A stretch of DNA of 64,000 nucleotides. It comes from JAFGMC01 sp963540515 (GTDB lineage: Bacteria; Pseudomonadota; Alphaproteobacteria; Rs-D84). Location: NCBI GenBank assembly GCA_963540515.1, contig CAUTNA010000001.1, positions 122,355 through 186,354 on the forward strand, in the 5' to 3' direction. How positions within the stretch are numbered: position 1 is the first letter of the stretch; the number at the start of each line of letters is the position of its first letter. Below, one piece after another: positions 23,952 through 33,408 of this stretch. The position numbers and the translations under genes were made by a program. The notes under the pieces were generated by a model. The model was not told the DNA's origin. It made no database searches and saw only the letters and a list, made by a program, of their open reading frames with translations.

Positions 23952-25945
23952 TAAAAAAATTTTTTCTTATTATTTTTGTACTTATTTTATCAAAAGGTTA
24001 TTGTTTTCCTAATTCTGGTTATACTATAAATTCAGATAAAATAGAATATGATATAAAAGCGGATTCTATAAAGACATATGGATATACTGAATTAAAAAAT
24101 TCGAAAAATCAGAAAATTATTACAAATGGAGCTTATTATAATAAGGAAAATATGAGTTTAGATGGAAATAATTTAGAGTTATTTTTGGGAGAAAATGTTT
24201 ATATAAAAGCTGAAACAATATATCAATCAAAAAATAACATTGTATCAAAAAATGCTAATTTTACAGCCTGTCATAATTGTGATGATTTTGGAGATGCTTG
24301 GAAAATATCAACATCTAAAATATTTTATGATAAAGATAAACATTATTTTAATTTTTATAACCCTATATTTTGGATATACAAAATACCGATTTTATGGTTA
24401 CCGTTTTTTAGTTATCCAGATCCAACAGTAAAACATAAAAGTGGATTTTTATTACCAACGATTAAATCCACTAACAATATGGGAGAACAATTAAACATAC
24501 CTTTATATTTATATATTTCTGATAATCAAGATTTAACTTTTAATTTTTCTTACATAACAAGAGAAAAACCTCTTTATAGGTTGGAACATAGATTAAATTT
24601 AGAACATTCTCAATTTAGATCTGAGATGTCTTTTACTAAAAATAGTAATAATGAAAGTAGATGGCATTTTTTTAATAAAGATATAGTTGAATTGGGAGAA
24701 AATGCTAGATTAAAAATCTTTTTAGAAAGAGTTTCTGATAAATCATATTTACAAAAGTATAATTTTTATAAAAATCAACCTTTCTTAGACTCTGGTTTGA
24801 ATTTGGAGTTATTTGATAGTTCTAGCTATATATTTTCTGATATTCATATTTTTCAAGATTTAAGAGAAGAAGATTATAGGTTTCAACCTAATAATAATAT
24901 TATTCCGAATCTTCATATATCGCATAAATCTTCCCCTATTTTTTATAAGACTTTTGGTACATTTACTTCGGATCTTCTAAATATAAAAGGTATATCTTTA
25001 TCTAATCAGAGGTTGGTATCTTCTTATTCTATTACGTCTCCTTGGGTTTTGTTTGGTGGTAATATACTTACGCTTAATTCTTCTATAAGGTATGACTTAT
25101 ATAATTTTGAAAATATAGAGATGTTTAATAATACAATTTATTCAGGAATAAAAACAAGATTTGTACCTAGTGGATACATTGAATTAAAAAATCCATTAAT
25201 AAAGGTAAGTAATGATAAAAAATATATAATAGAACCAAGATTAAGGCTTAATAGTATAAAAAAGTTAGATGATTTTGTATTTGCAAAAAATAATGACTCT
25301 TCTGCAACTATTTTATCGGACACAACATTATTTGCTGATAATAGATTTTCTGGTATGGATATAGTAGAAGACGGTATCTTTGCCGATTATGCCATTAATT
25401 TTAGATTTATTAATAATAAAAATAATTTAGAGTTATTTACTGGTCAATCTTATAATTTTACAGGTGTATCAGATATAAATTCTAATATTGGTTTCCATAA
25501 AGGAATATCTGATTATGTTGGAAGATTAGTTTATGCATATGATGATGTGTTCAGTCTATCAAATAGGTTAAGGTTATCAAAATCAGATTTATCTTTAATG
25601 CACACAGAATCTAGTTTGGTTGTTGGTAAAAATAATAATTATATAAATATTGGGTATATTTTGGAATCTAAACCTAAAGAAAAGTTAGTTGTTTATGATT
25701 ATATTAATGAACTTAACACAGGTTTTGGTATCCAAATAATGGATAGGCTTAGTTTAAAATTTAATTCAATATATACAATAACAGAAGATAAATTTAGAAG
25801 ATATTCTGCATCAATTTACTATAATCATCCTTGTTATTTTATTTCATTAGAATATAGATATGAAAATATCAAAAAAGATGATTATGTTGGTAATACCTCG
25901 CTTCAACTAAGATTTGGTTTAAATATTAATGGATCTAAATTATGA
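23948..25945 (+). CDS. lptD: LptD, LPS-assembly outer membrane protein
   Basis: LptD inserts LPS into the outer leaflet of the outer membrane. The 665-residue protein has a signal peptide (about residues 1-19), an LptA-like N-terminal domain, the ACHNCDDFGDAW cysteine region found in the family, then IPILWLPFFSYPDPTVKHKSG at the domain junction and a long beta-barrel rich in aromatic strands. It overlaps lptF and the surA-like gene by 4 bases each, the usual alphaproteobacterial order. Confidence 0.92.
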   Translation: MIKKFFLIIFVLILSKGYCFPNSGYTINSDKIEYDIKADSIKTYGYTELKNSKNQKIITNGAYYNKENMSLDGNNLELFLGENVYIKAETIYQSKNNIVSKNANFTACHNCDDFGDAWKISTSKIFYDKDKHYFNFYNPIFWIYKIPILWLPFFSYPDPTVKHKSGFLLPTIKSTNNMGEQLNIPLYLYISDNQDLTFNFSYITREKPLYRLEHRLNLEHSQFRSEMSFTKNSNNESRWHFFNKDIVELGENARLKIFLERVSDKSYLQKYNFYKNQPFLDSGLNLELFDSSSYIFSDIHIFQDLREEDYRFQPNNNIIPNLHISHKSSPIFYKTFGTFTSDLLNIKGISLSNQRLVSSYSITSPWVLFGGNILTLNSSIRYDLYNFENIEMFNNTIYSGIKTRFVPSGYIELKNPLIKVSNDKKYIIEPRLRLNSIKKLDDFVFAKNNDSSATILSDTTLFADNRFSGMDIVEDGIFADYAINFRFINNKNNLELFTGQSYNFTGVSDINSNIGFHKGISDYVGRLVYAYDDVFSLSNRLRLSKSDLSLMHTESSLVVGKNNNYINIGYILESKPKEKLVVYDYINELNTGFGIQIMDRLSLKFNSIYTITEDKFRRYSASIYYNHPCYFISLEYRYENIKKDDYVGNTSLQLRFGLNINGSKL

Positions 25946-26766
25946 TAAAAAAAATAATAATAATATTTTTAATTTGTATTTATATAACTCCTGGATTTTC
26001 TACAAAAATTATTGCAAGTGTTGGAGATAAACCTATTACAGATTTGGATATAACAAATAGAGTAAAATTAATGAATAAACAAAGAGTAAAATCTGCTGAT
26101 AATAGATTAAAAGCTTTCGAAAATATTGTTAATGATTATGTAAAATTAGATTATGCAAACAATTTTAAAATTAAAGTTAATGAAAATGAAATAAATAAGG
26201 AATTCTCTAGGTTAAATTTTGGATTTTTAAGTAAATCAGAAAAACAAATGGCAATTTTTGCAATTAAAGCAAATATTGCTTGGCAACAAGTTATATTTAG
26301 AACAATTTTTCCAACTATATCTATATCAGATGAGGAAATTAAACAACAACAATTAGAAATTGAATCTAAACACGGTTTACCTATAACAATCTCATTTCTT
26401 ATTATTAATAATATTTCAGAAGAATCTTATAATCTTTTGGAAAATCCAAAAAGTTGTAATGAAGCTATATCTAAACTTGAAAAATTAAATTTAAATTTTC
26501 AGGAAATTAATGCAAAACAATATGAATTATCACAAAATATTCGCAATATTTTAACAAATATTAATTTGCTTAGTTGGTCGAAAATAATTGATGGAAAAGT
26601 TTATTTGATTTGTGATAAGAAAAAATTAAAAGAATTTTCTAAATTAGAAAATGTTATTAAGCAAAATGCAATATATAAAAAAGCTATGTTTATTTCAGAA
26701 AATCAATTAAAACAATTAAAAAGAAAATCTGTAATTGTTATAAACGATCCTAGGTATAAAATATGA
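25942..26766 (+). CDS. SurA-like periplasmic chaperone, reduced or degenerate PPIase part
   Basis: The 274-residue protein has a signal peptide (cleavage near GFS/T), then the SurA N-terminal domain: IIASVGDKPITDLDITNRVKL and a following helical region. The C-terminal end (QLKRKSVIVIND) also fits SurA. Between these, about 100 residues sit where a parvulin domain should be, but the catalytic parvulin pattern is not recognisable. It is placed after lptD, as surA usually is, supporting a role in outer-membrane protein folding. I would treat it as a chaperone without proven isomerase activity. Confidence 0.72.
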   Translation: MIKKIIIIFLICIYITPGFSTKIIASVGDKPITDLDITNRVKLMNKQRVKSADNRLKAFENIVNDYVKLDYANNFKIKVNENEINKEFSRLNFGFLSKSEKQMAIFAIKANIAWQQVIFRTIFPTISISDEEIKQQQLEIESKHGLPITISFLIINNISEESYNLLENPKSCNEAISKLEKLNLNFQEINAKQYELSQNIRNILTNINLLSWSKIIDGKVYLICDKKKLKEFSKLENVIKQNAIYKKAMFISENQLKQLKRKSVIVINDPRYKI

Positions 26767-27818
26767 GAATACTTTTTAATCTTACAAAAAAAGAGTTAGA
26801 GGAATTTGTTATAAGTATTGGTGAAGAAAAATTTAGAGCAAATCAAATTTATAATTGGTTAAATATTGGAGCTTATAAATTTGAGTATATGAAAAATTTA
26901 CCAATAAATTTAATAAATAAATTAGAAACAAATTCTAAACCTTTTCCAATAAATGTAGTAAAAGAACTTAATTCTTCTGATCTTCAAACTACTAAATTTT
27001 TATTAGAATTAGAAGAAGATAAACAAAAAATAGAATCGGTTTTAATGAGAACAAGTTATGGAAATAGCGTTTGTGTAAGTTCTCAAGTTGGTTGTGCTAT
27101 GGGGTGTAAATTTTGTGCAAGTACCCTCCTTGGGTTAAAAAGAAATTTATCTATCAATGAAATGTTTACTCAAGTATTAGTTGCTGGATGGAAGTTACAT
27201 GATAATAAATTTAAAACTTTTAATGGAGATATTAATAATAATGACATAACCCATGTTGTTGTTATGGGAACAGGTGAACCTTTAGAAAATATTGATAATT
27301 TGATTGGTTTTATTGAAAAATTACATATTGATATGAATATAGGATGGCGTAAAATTACTATTTCAACTTGTGGAATAATTGAAGGAATAAAAAAATTAAC
27401 TGATTGGGGAAAGCCAATAAATCTTGCAATATCTTTACATGCCCCAAATGATGAAATAAGAAACAAGATAATGCCTATAAATTTTAAGTATAAAATAAAT
27501 GAAGTACTAGATAGTGCTTTTGAATTTGTTAAAAAAAATAATCGTCAATTGATGATTGAATATATTTTATTAGATGGAATTAATAATTCAGAATCAAATG
27601 CTTTAGAACTTGTTGGATTATTAAAAAATAAAAACTGTATGGTAAATTTGATACCATGGAACAAGGTCCAAGAAAGAAATTTTAAAGAACCTAGTGGAAA
27701 TTCTATTCATAGATTTCAAGATGTTTTAATAAAAAATGGATTACATGTAAGGATAAGAAAAGAGCGGGGTAGTGATATTAAAAGTGCTTGTGGACAATTA
27801 AGAATAGAAAATTCGTAA
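26763..27818 (+). CDS. rlmN: RlmN, dual-specificity 23S rRNA/tRNA adenine-C2 methyltransferase
   Basis: RlmN is a radical-SAM enzyme methylating A2503 of 23S rRNA and A37 of some tRNAs. The 351-residue protein has the cluster motif CAMGCKFCAS near residue 117, VVMGTGEPLENIDN, ISLHAPNDEIR, and the C-terminal SACGQLR carrying the second catalytic cysteine. The start overlaps the preceding stop as ATGA, so translation is coupled to the envelope operon. Confidence 0.95.
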   Translation: MRILFNLTKKELEEFVISIGEEKFRANQIYNWLNIGAYKFEYMKNLPINLINKLETNSKPFPINVVKELNSSDLQTTKFLLELEEDKQKIESVLMRTSYGNSVCVSSQVGCAMGCKFCASTLLGLKRNLSINEMFTQVLVAGWKLHDNKFKTFNGDINNNDITHVVVMGTGEPLENIDNLIGFIEKLHIDMNIGWRKITISTCGIIEGIKKLTDWGKPINLAISLHAPNDEIRNKIMPINFKYKINEVLDSAFEFVKKNNRQLMIEYILLDGINNSESNALELVGLLKNKNCMVNLIPWNKVQERNFKEPSGNSIHRFQDVLIKNGLHVRIRKERGSDIKSACGQLRIENS

Positions 27819-27898
27819 TTTATATTGATATTAGATTTATTCTTGATTTTTAATTATTAAATATTAAACTAAATATAGTTCTTAAAAATTATTTTAGG

Positions 27899-27923
27899 AG
27901 CGGGGCTTGGAGTCCCGCTTTTT
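27899..27923 (+). terminator. GC-rich hairpin with T run between rlmN and nusA
   Basis: AGCGGGGC pairs with GTCCCGCT around TTGGA and is followed directly by a T run. An outer match of CTTAAAAA (27881-27888) with TTTTTAAG (27919-27926) could extend it. It may end the rlmN transcript or act as an attenuator ahead of nusA. rimP, the normal gene before nusA, is not present. Confidence 0.7.
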
Positions 27924-27953
27924 AAGTATAAAAAATAAAAACAGGAGAAAGTG

Positions 27954-29483
27954 ATGTCTTTTACTTCTATGCCTAGGCAGGACTTATTATTAGCTATCGA
28001 ATCTTTGGCGCGTGAAAAACAAATTGATAGAGATATTGTTATTGAATCTTTAGAAAGTGCTATAACAAAGATTGCTAAACATAAATATGGTGAAGAATTT
28101 AATATCGTTTCAACTATAGATAGAAAAAATGGAGCAATTATCATAAAAAGATTATTTGAGGTTGTTGATTCCTCTAGAGAAGATTTTGATCAATTTACAA
28201 TGATCGATACTGAAAAAGCAAAAAAATATGCTGATAATCCAACTGTGGGAGATATTGTTGAAGATAGGTTACCTGAACCAGAATTTGGTCGTATGGCCTT
28301 TCAAACTGCAAGACAAATTATGATTTCTAGAGTTAGAGATGCAGAAAAAGGAAGGCAGTTTGAAGAATTTAAGAATGATATTGGTGATATTGTTAATGGT
28401 GTAGTAAAGCGAGTAGAGTTTGGTAATATTTTTGTAGACATAAATGGTAAGGCAGAAGGTTATATAAAATCTACAGAATTAATTCCTGGTGAAAAATTAG
28501 CTGCTGGAGATAGAGTTAGGGCTTTAATTATGGATGTTGTAAGAAATAACTCAGGACCTCAAATATTTTTAACCCGTAGTCATCCTATGTTTATGGAAAA
28601 ATTATTTGTTCAAGAAGTTCCAGAAATATATGAAAATGTTATAAAAATTAAATCCGTTGCCAGAGCGCCAGGATCACACGCAAAGATCGCTGTTTCTACT
28701 GATGATCCTTCTGTTGATGCTGTTGGTATGACGGTTGGAATTAAAGGTACTAGAATACAACCTGTGATTAATGAGTGTAGGGGTGAAAAAATAGATGTTA
28801 TTCTATATTCTGAAGATCCTGCTGTGTTTATTGTAAATGCTATGCAACCTGCAAAAGTTGCAAAAATAATAGTAGATGAGGATACTCGTTCTGCTGCTGT
28901 TGTAGTAAATGAAGATCAACAATCTTTAGCAATTGGGAGACGAGGTCAAAATGTACGTCTTGCTTCTCAACTTACTGGTTGGAATATTGATGTTATGAAT
29001 GAGGTTGAAGAACAAGAAAGAAGGACAAAAGAGTTTAAAGAAAAAACAGATTTGTTTGTTTCAGCTTTAGATATAGATGAAATGATAGCTCATTTATTAA
29101 TAACAGAAGGTTTTAGAAGTATAGAAGAAATTGCTTTTGTTCAAATAAATGAATTAGAAAATATAAATGGGTTTAATTCAGAATTAGCATCTGAATTGCA
29201 AAAAAGAGCAAAAGATTACCTAGCTAAATTAGATTTAGATTATAAAGAGAATGGTCATAAGATAGGTATGGAAGATAATTTATTAGATTTTGATTTTATT
29301 AAACGTCCGATTATAATGAAACTTGGTAATAGTGGTATTAAATCTTTAAATAATTTAGCTGATTTATCTAGTGATGAGTTAATTGAGATTGTTGGAGAAG
29401 ATGAAATGTCTTCAAGATTAGCATCAAAAATAATTATGAAAGCGCGTGAATTAGCTTATGGTATTGTTGTTGATAATATTTAA
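27954..29483 (+). CDS. nusA: NusA, transcription elongation/termination factor
   Basis: NusA binds RNA polymerase and modulates pausing, termination and antitermination. The start at 27954 follows AGGAG with good spacing. The 509 residues contain the N-terminal polymerase-binding domain, an S1 domain (NGVVKRVEFGNIFVDI), two KH domains including SLAIGRRGQNVRLASQL, and two C-terminal helix-hairpin-helix repeats, as in Proteobacteria. infB follows by 15 bases. Confidence 0.96.
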   Translation: MSFTSMPRQDLLLAIESLAREKQIDRDIVIESLESAITKIAKHKYGEEFNIVSTIDRKNGAIIIKRLFEVVDSSREDFDQFTMIDTEKAKKYADNPTVGDIVEDRLPEPEFGRMAFQTARQIMISRVRDAEKGRQFEEFKNDIGDIVNGVVKRVEFGNIFVDINGKAEGYIKSTELIPGEKLAAGDRVRALIMDVVRNNSGPQIFLTRSHPMFMEKLFVQEVPEIYENVIKIKSVARAPGSHAKIAVSTDDPSVDAVGMTVGIKGTRIQPVINECRGEKIDVILYSEDPAVFIVNAMQPAKVAKIIVDEDTRSAAVVVNEDQQSLAIGRRGQNVRLASQLTGWNIDVMNEVEEQERRTKEFKEKTDLFVSALDIDEMIAHLLITEGFRSIEEIAFVQINELENINGFNSELASELQKRAKDYLAKLDLDYKENGHKIGMEDNLLDFDFIKRPIIMKLGNSGIKSLNNLADLSSDELIEIVGEDEMSSRLASKIIMKARELAYGIVVDNI

Positions 29484-29498
29484 TTTAAGAGGTGTTGT

Positions 29499-31859
29499 AT
29501 GGCAACTTTAACACTTGGAAAGTCTGTAACTATAGACTCTGTTCATAGTAAAAAGGGAGATTCTGTTTTTGTTGAACGTAGACGCAGAGTTGTTTCTCCT
29601 GATAGTAGGGAATTAAGAGATGAACCAAAATCTAATATTCATAATTCTTCTGTTGATGAAAAATTAAGAGCTGTTTTAGAAGCCGCTAAAGCAAGAGATG
29701 AAGAACGTAGAGCTAGAGAATTAGAAGAAGAATTATCACGTAGAGCTAGAGAGGCTGAAATAGAAAAAGAAAATGAAGAATATGAACGAGTTAAAGAGCA
29801 GCTTGCTAGTAAAGAAATTGTTTCATCTGAATCTTCTTTATCAGATGATTCTGAACAAATTCTTAAGAAAGATCCGATTTATTTTAATAATAAAAATATA
29901 AAAAATCAGGAAGAGGATTTGCGACCAAAACCTGCTATAAAAAAAGATTTTAAAAAATCTGGTAAAATATCAATAAATGATATTGTTATAGGTGGAGATG
30001 ATGACGATGATGAAATAGGTATAAGAGGAGCAAATCGTCGTAGAAGTGAGGCTTCACTTAAAAGGTTTAGAGAAAAAGCAAAATCTGTTTTTTCTGCTCC
30101 ACAAAAAATAGTTAGAGAAGTGGTTTTAGGAGATACTATAATAGTTAAGGATCTTGCTATAGCTTTAGCAGAAAAAGTTGGAAATGTTATAAAAAAATTG
30201 ATGGAAATGGGATTAATGGTCTCTCAAAATCAATCAATAGATGCAGATACAGCAGAATTAGTTGCATCAGAATTTGGTGCTAGTATTAAAAGAATTGAGA
30301 CAAAACCTTATGTGGAATTACTTGAGAGATTACCAAATCCAGATAATCTAAAACCTAGAGTTCCAATAGTTACTGTTGTAGGGCATGTAGATCATGGTAA
30401 AACTTCTTTGTTGGATAGTATAAAAAATACAAATGTAGTTGCAAAAGAGGCTGGTGGTATAACCCAACATATTTCATCTTATGAAGTTAAAACAAAATCT
30501 GGAAATACTATAACTTTTTTGGATACTCCTGGACATGAAACTTTCACAGCTATGCGTGCTAGAGGTGCACAAATAGCAGATATAGTAGTTCTTGTTGTTG
30601 CTGCAAATGATTCTGTTATGCCTCAAACAATTGAAGCTATTAACCATATACGTGCTGCAAAAGTTCCATTTATAATTGCTATAAATAAGATAGATTTACC
30701 AGAGGCTAATAGTCAAAAAGTTAAGTTAGATTTATTACAACATGAGGTTCAAGTAGAGGATATGGGTGGAAATATTCAATGTGTTGAAGTTTCAGCTCTT
30801 AAGAAAATTGGAATAGATAATTTATTAGAAGCTATTTTATTACAAGCAAGTATAATGGATTTAAAGGCAGATCCTGATATGCCTGCTAAAGCAGTTGTAG
30901 TTGAAGCAAAAAAAGAAAAAGGGGTTGGTGCAGTAGCCACAGTTTTAATAAAAGAGGGTACTTTAAGAGTAGGTGATATTTTTGTTGTTGGAGAAACATT
31001 TGGAAGAGTAAGAAATTTAATAAATTCTGACGGAAAAGCAGTTAAATTTGTTGAACCTGCACAACCTGCTGTAGTTTTAGGGTTAGATTCTGTACCAAAT
31101 GCAGGAGATATATTAAATGTAATGGAAAATGATTCTCAAGTCAGGGAAGTTGCAAATTATCGTATACAGAAATCAAAAGAATTAGCAAATGCAGCAAAAA
31201 GATCTTCTTTAGAAGAATTATTTGCAAAGAGAGATAATACTAATAAGGTAGTTTTACCTATAATTCTTAGAGCTGATGTTCAAGGTAGTGTTGAAGCAAT
31301 TAGGGATATGTTAAAAGAGATAAAGTCTGATAAAGTGGAATTAGATTTATTATCTTATGGAGTTGGTCAAATTACTGAAGGTGATGTAAGATTAGCAAAT
31401 GCAAGTAGTGCTATAATTATTGCTTTTAATGTAAGAGCAGACAGTTCTGTTAGAGATATGGCGAAAAATAATAATATTGATATAAGATATTATTCTGTTG
31501 TTTATAATATTACTGATGAATTAAAAGAAATTATGTCTGGAAAACTTACTCCTGAAAAGAAAGAGATATTTATTGGTTATGCAGATGTAATAGCTTTATT
31601 TACTTTGAGTAAAGGAATTAAAGTTGCTGGTTGCCGTAATACGGAAGGTGTTATAAAGAAAGATGCTTTTGTAAGACTTCTTAGAAATAATGTTGTTATA
31701 TATGATGGAAAAATTGGTGAATTGAGACGTGAGAAAAATGAAGTTAAAGAAGTTTCTAAAGGTGTAGAGTTTGGTATGAGTTTTGATAAATATAATGATT
31801 TAAAAGAAGGGGATAGAGTAGAGTGTTATGAAGTAGAAGAAGTTAAAGCAAAATTATAA
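29499..31859 (+). CDS. infB: InfB, translation initiation factor IF-2
   Basis: IF-2 is the GTPase that brings initiator tRNA to the ribosome. The 786-residue protein has a charged, coiled N-terminal region (residues about 60-180), the IF2 N domain, then the G domain with GHVDHGKTSL near residue 297, DTPGHETF, and NKID, and the C-terminal domains with RADVQGSVEAI. It forms a nusA-infB operon; rbfA does not follow, and a terminator does. Confidence 0.97.
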   Translation: MATLTLGKSVTIDSVHSKKGDSVFVERRRRVVSPDSRELRDEPKSNIHNSSVDEKLRAVLEAAKARDEERRARELEEELSRRAREAEIEKENEEYERVKEQLASKEIVSSESSLSDDSEQILKKDPIYFNNKNIKNQEEDLRPKPAIKKDFKKSGKISINDIVIGGDDDDDEIGIRGANRRRSEASLKRFREKAKSVFSAPQKIVREVVLGDTIIVKDLAIALAEKVGNVIKKLMEMGLMVSQNQSIDADTAELVASEFGASIKRIETKPYVELLERLPNPDNLKPRVPIVTVVGHVDHGKTSLLDSIKNTNVVAKEAGGITQHISSYEVKTKSGNTITFLDTPGHETFTAMRARGAQIADIVVLVVAANDSVMPQTIEAINHIRAAKVPFIIAINKIDLPEANSQKVKLDLLQHEVQVEDMGGNIQCVEVSALKKIGIDNLLEAILLQASIMDLKADPDMPAKAVVVEAKKEKGVGAVATVLIKEGTLRVGDIFVVGETFGRVRNLINSDGKAVKFVEPAQPAVVLGLDSVPNAGDILNVMENDSQVREVANYRIQKSKELANAAKRSSLEELFAKRDNTNKVVLPIILRADVQGSVEAIRDMLKEIKSDKVELDLLSYGVGQITEGDVRLANASSAIIIAFNVRADSSVRDMAKNNNIDIRYYSVVYNITDELKEIMSGKLTPEKKEIFIGYADVIALFTLSKGIKVAGCRNTEGVIKKDAFVRLLRNNVVIYDGKIGELRREKNEVKEVSKGVEFGMSFDKYNDLKEGDRVECYEVEEVKAKL

Positions 31860-31884
31860 ATTAAATTTTTTATTAAAAATTTTT

Positions 31885-31916
31885 AAAAAAGTCTTATATA
31901 TTGCTAAGACTTTTTT
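31885..31916 (+). terminator. Rho-independent terminator after infB
   Basis: AAAAAAGTCTTA pairs with TAAGACTTTTTT around an eight-base loop, 25 bases after the infB stop. Confidence 0.8.
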
Positions 31917-31962
31917 ATTTTCAGTTAAAAGAATTTTTATTATAATTGATAAAAATATATAC

Positions 31963-32694
31963 TTATATTTTTAATCCTGTCATAGCATCAATTTTTTCTT
32001 TCCCTATGATTATATTTTTATCTTTATAAATAGGATCTTTTAATTCTTTTACATTTGTTTTCCAAAATATCTTTCCAGAGTTTTTATTTAAGGCGTAAAC
32101 AATATTATCTGTACTTACTAAAAAAATTATATCTTCTAATACTAAAAATTTATTTCCTGTTCCTACATTGATACACCATTTTTTTGTACCATTAATCTTA
32201 TTTAGTTTACAAAAGATATTTGCAAGTCCTGATACATATAAATCATTATTTGATATTACTATTGGTGCCGTTATATCTAAAATTGTAGGATTTGTTGTTA
32301 TTGAATTTTGTTTATAAATATCAACAACCCATTCAATATTATGGTTCTTAATGGATATTTTTACGACTTCTCCAGTAGTGAGACCTACATAAATATCATT
32401 TTCATCACAAGTAGGTTTTTGTAAACTTTTAACAAAATTACTTGTTGGAAATCCAGAAAATATTTTTTTATTACCTTTCCATATAATATTTGATGAATCT
32501 TGAGTATATGGACAATTATATTCTTTTATATTTGTTATATTGTTAGGTAAAGAAACAATTTTTTCCTTAGTCATTTCTATACCAGATTGTTTAAATACAG
32601 GTTCTCTATGACCTTTTAAAATTGGATCTTTTTCCGAACATGACAGGAGTATAAAAAGTATGAATAATCTGGTAATTATCTTTATCATATTCAT
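31963..32694 (-). CDS. Short BamB-like PQQ-repeat lipoprotein
   Basis: The 243-residue protein starts with a lipoprotein signal ending FILLSC and continues ILKGHREPVF, like the start of alphaproteobacterial BamB. It contains a few PQQ-like beta-propeller blades, such as VYALNKNSGKIFWKTNV and KINGTKKWCIN. BamB proteins, part of the outer-membrane protein assembly machine, are usually around 380-450 residues with eight blades; this is roughly half that. It could be a reduced BamB. The upstream partner is YfgM-like, and der is nearby, matching the classic yfgM-bamB-der neighbourhood. Confidence 0.7.
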   Translation of the reverse strand: MNMIKIITRLFILFILLSCSEKDPILKGHREPVFKQSGIEMTKEKIVSLPNNITNIKEYNCPYTQDSSNIIWKGNKKIFSGFPTSNFVKSLQKPTCDENDIYVGLTTGEVVKISIKNHNIEWVVDIYKQNSITTNPTILDITAPIVISNNDLYVSGLANIFCKLNKINGTKKWCINVGTGNKFLVLEDIIFLVSTDNIVYALNKNSGKIFWKTNVKELKDPIYKDKNIIIGKEKIDAMTGLKI

Positions 32695-32698
32695 ACCT

Positions 32699-33358
32699 TT
32701 ATTTTAAAATCTCTGTATTTGCTGAAATGATAGCAGGCGTATTTTTATCATTTAGAATTTTATCCAAATAAAAATTCTTTTTTTTATCATTATTTTCATA
32801 TGCATATTTTTGTGCGATCAATAACATAGCAGAGTAATAATAAGGTGATTTTTTTGTTATAATACTAGAAAGAAATTTTTCTAATTCTTTTCCTGTTATA
32901 GAATCTCCTTTTATATATGCTATGTACAATTTAGCTAAATCTTTATAATCTCTAGAATTTCCATTTTTTGCTATTTTTTCTAAATCTATTACTATTTTTT
33001 CTTTATTTTTTTCTATTAAAATTGATTGAAATGATGCTATATCAGATATTGAATTTTTATTCTTAGTTAGATTAGCTAGAGTTTCTAAATCACCTTTTAA
33101 TATGGCATTTTCATATATAGTTGCAATTCTGTTTAGTTGTCTTAATTTATAATAATGTAGTGATTGAATAGAAATTATTCCGATTAATAAAATACTCACC
33201 AATACTAATATGTATTTATAATATTTCTTCAGAAAAAGAATTGTTTTCTCATTATTTACATCCTCCCATACTTCTCTGTAAAGCGCATTTTCTGCAAAAT
33301 CTTCTTTTTCTTTTTTTATAATTTTTGTTTTTATGTTTCTCTCTAAAATATTAGCCAT
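32699..33358 (-). CDS. YfgM-like inner-membrane protein with periplasmic TPR-like domain
   Basis: The start at 33358 (MANILERN) follows GGAG; a TTG four codons earlier is less likely. The 219-residue protein has a cytoplasmic N-terminus, one membrane helix (about residues 47-68) and a helical periplasmic part, the plan of YfgM, an ancillary subunit of the SecYEG translocon. It is 4 bases upstream of the BamB-like gene. In Proteobacteria yfgM, bamB and der form one cluster; here der is 2.6 kb away on the other strand. Confidence 0.7.
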   Translation of the reverse strand: MANILERNIKTKIIKKEKEDFAENALYREVWEDVNNEKTILFLKKYYKYILVLVSILLIGIISIQSLHYYKLRQLNRIATIYENAILKGDLETLANLTKNKNSISDIASFQSILIEKNKEKIVIDLEKIAKNGNSRDYKDLAKLYIAYIKGDSITGKELEKFLSSIITKKSPYYYSAMLLIAQKYAYENNDKKKNFYLDKILNDKNTPAIISANTEILK

Positions 33359-33408
33359 CTGGTTCTCCAAACTTGAATTTTTATACCCTTTGATATACTA
33401 TAAATTAT

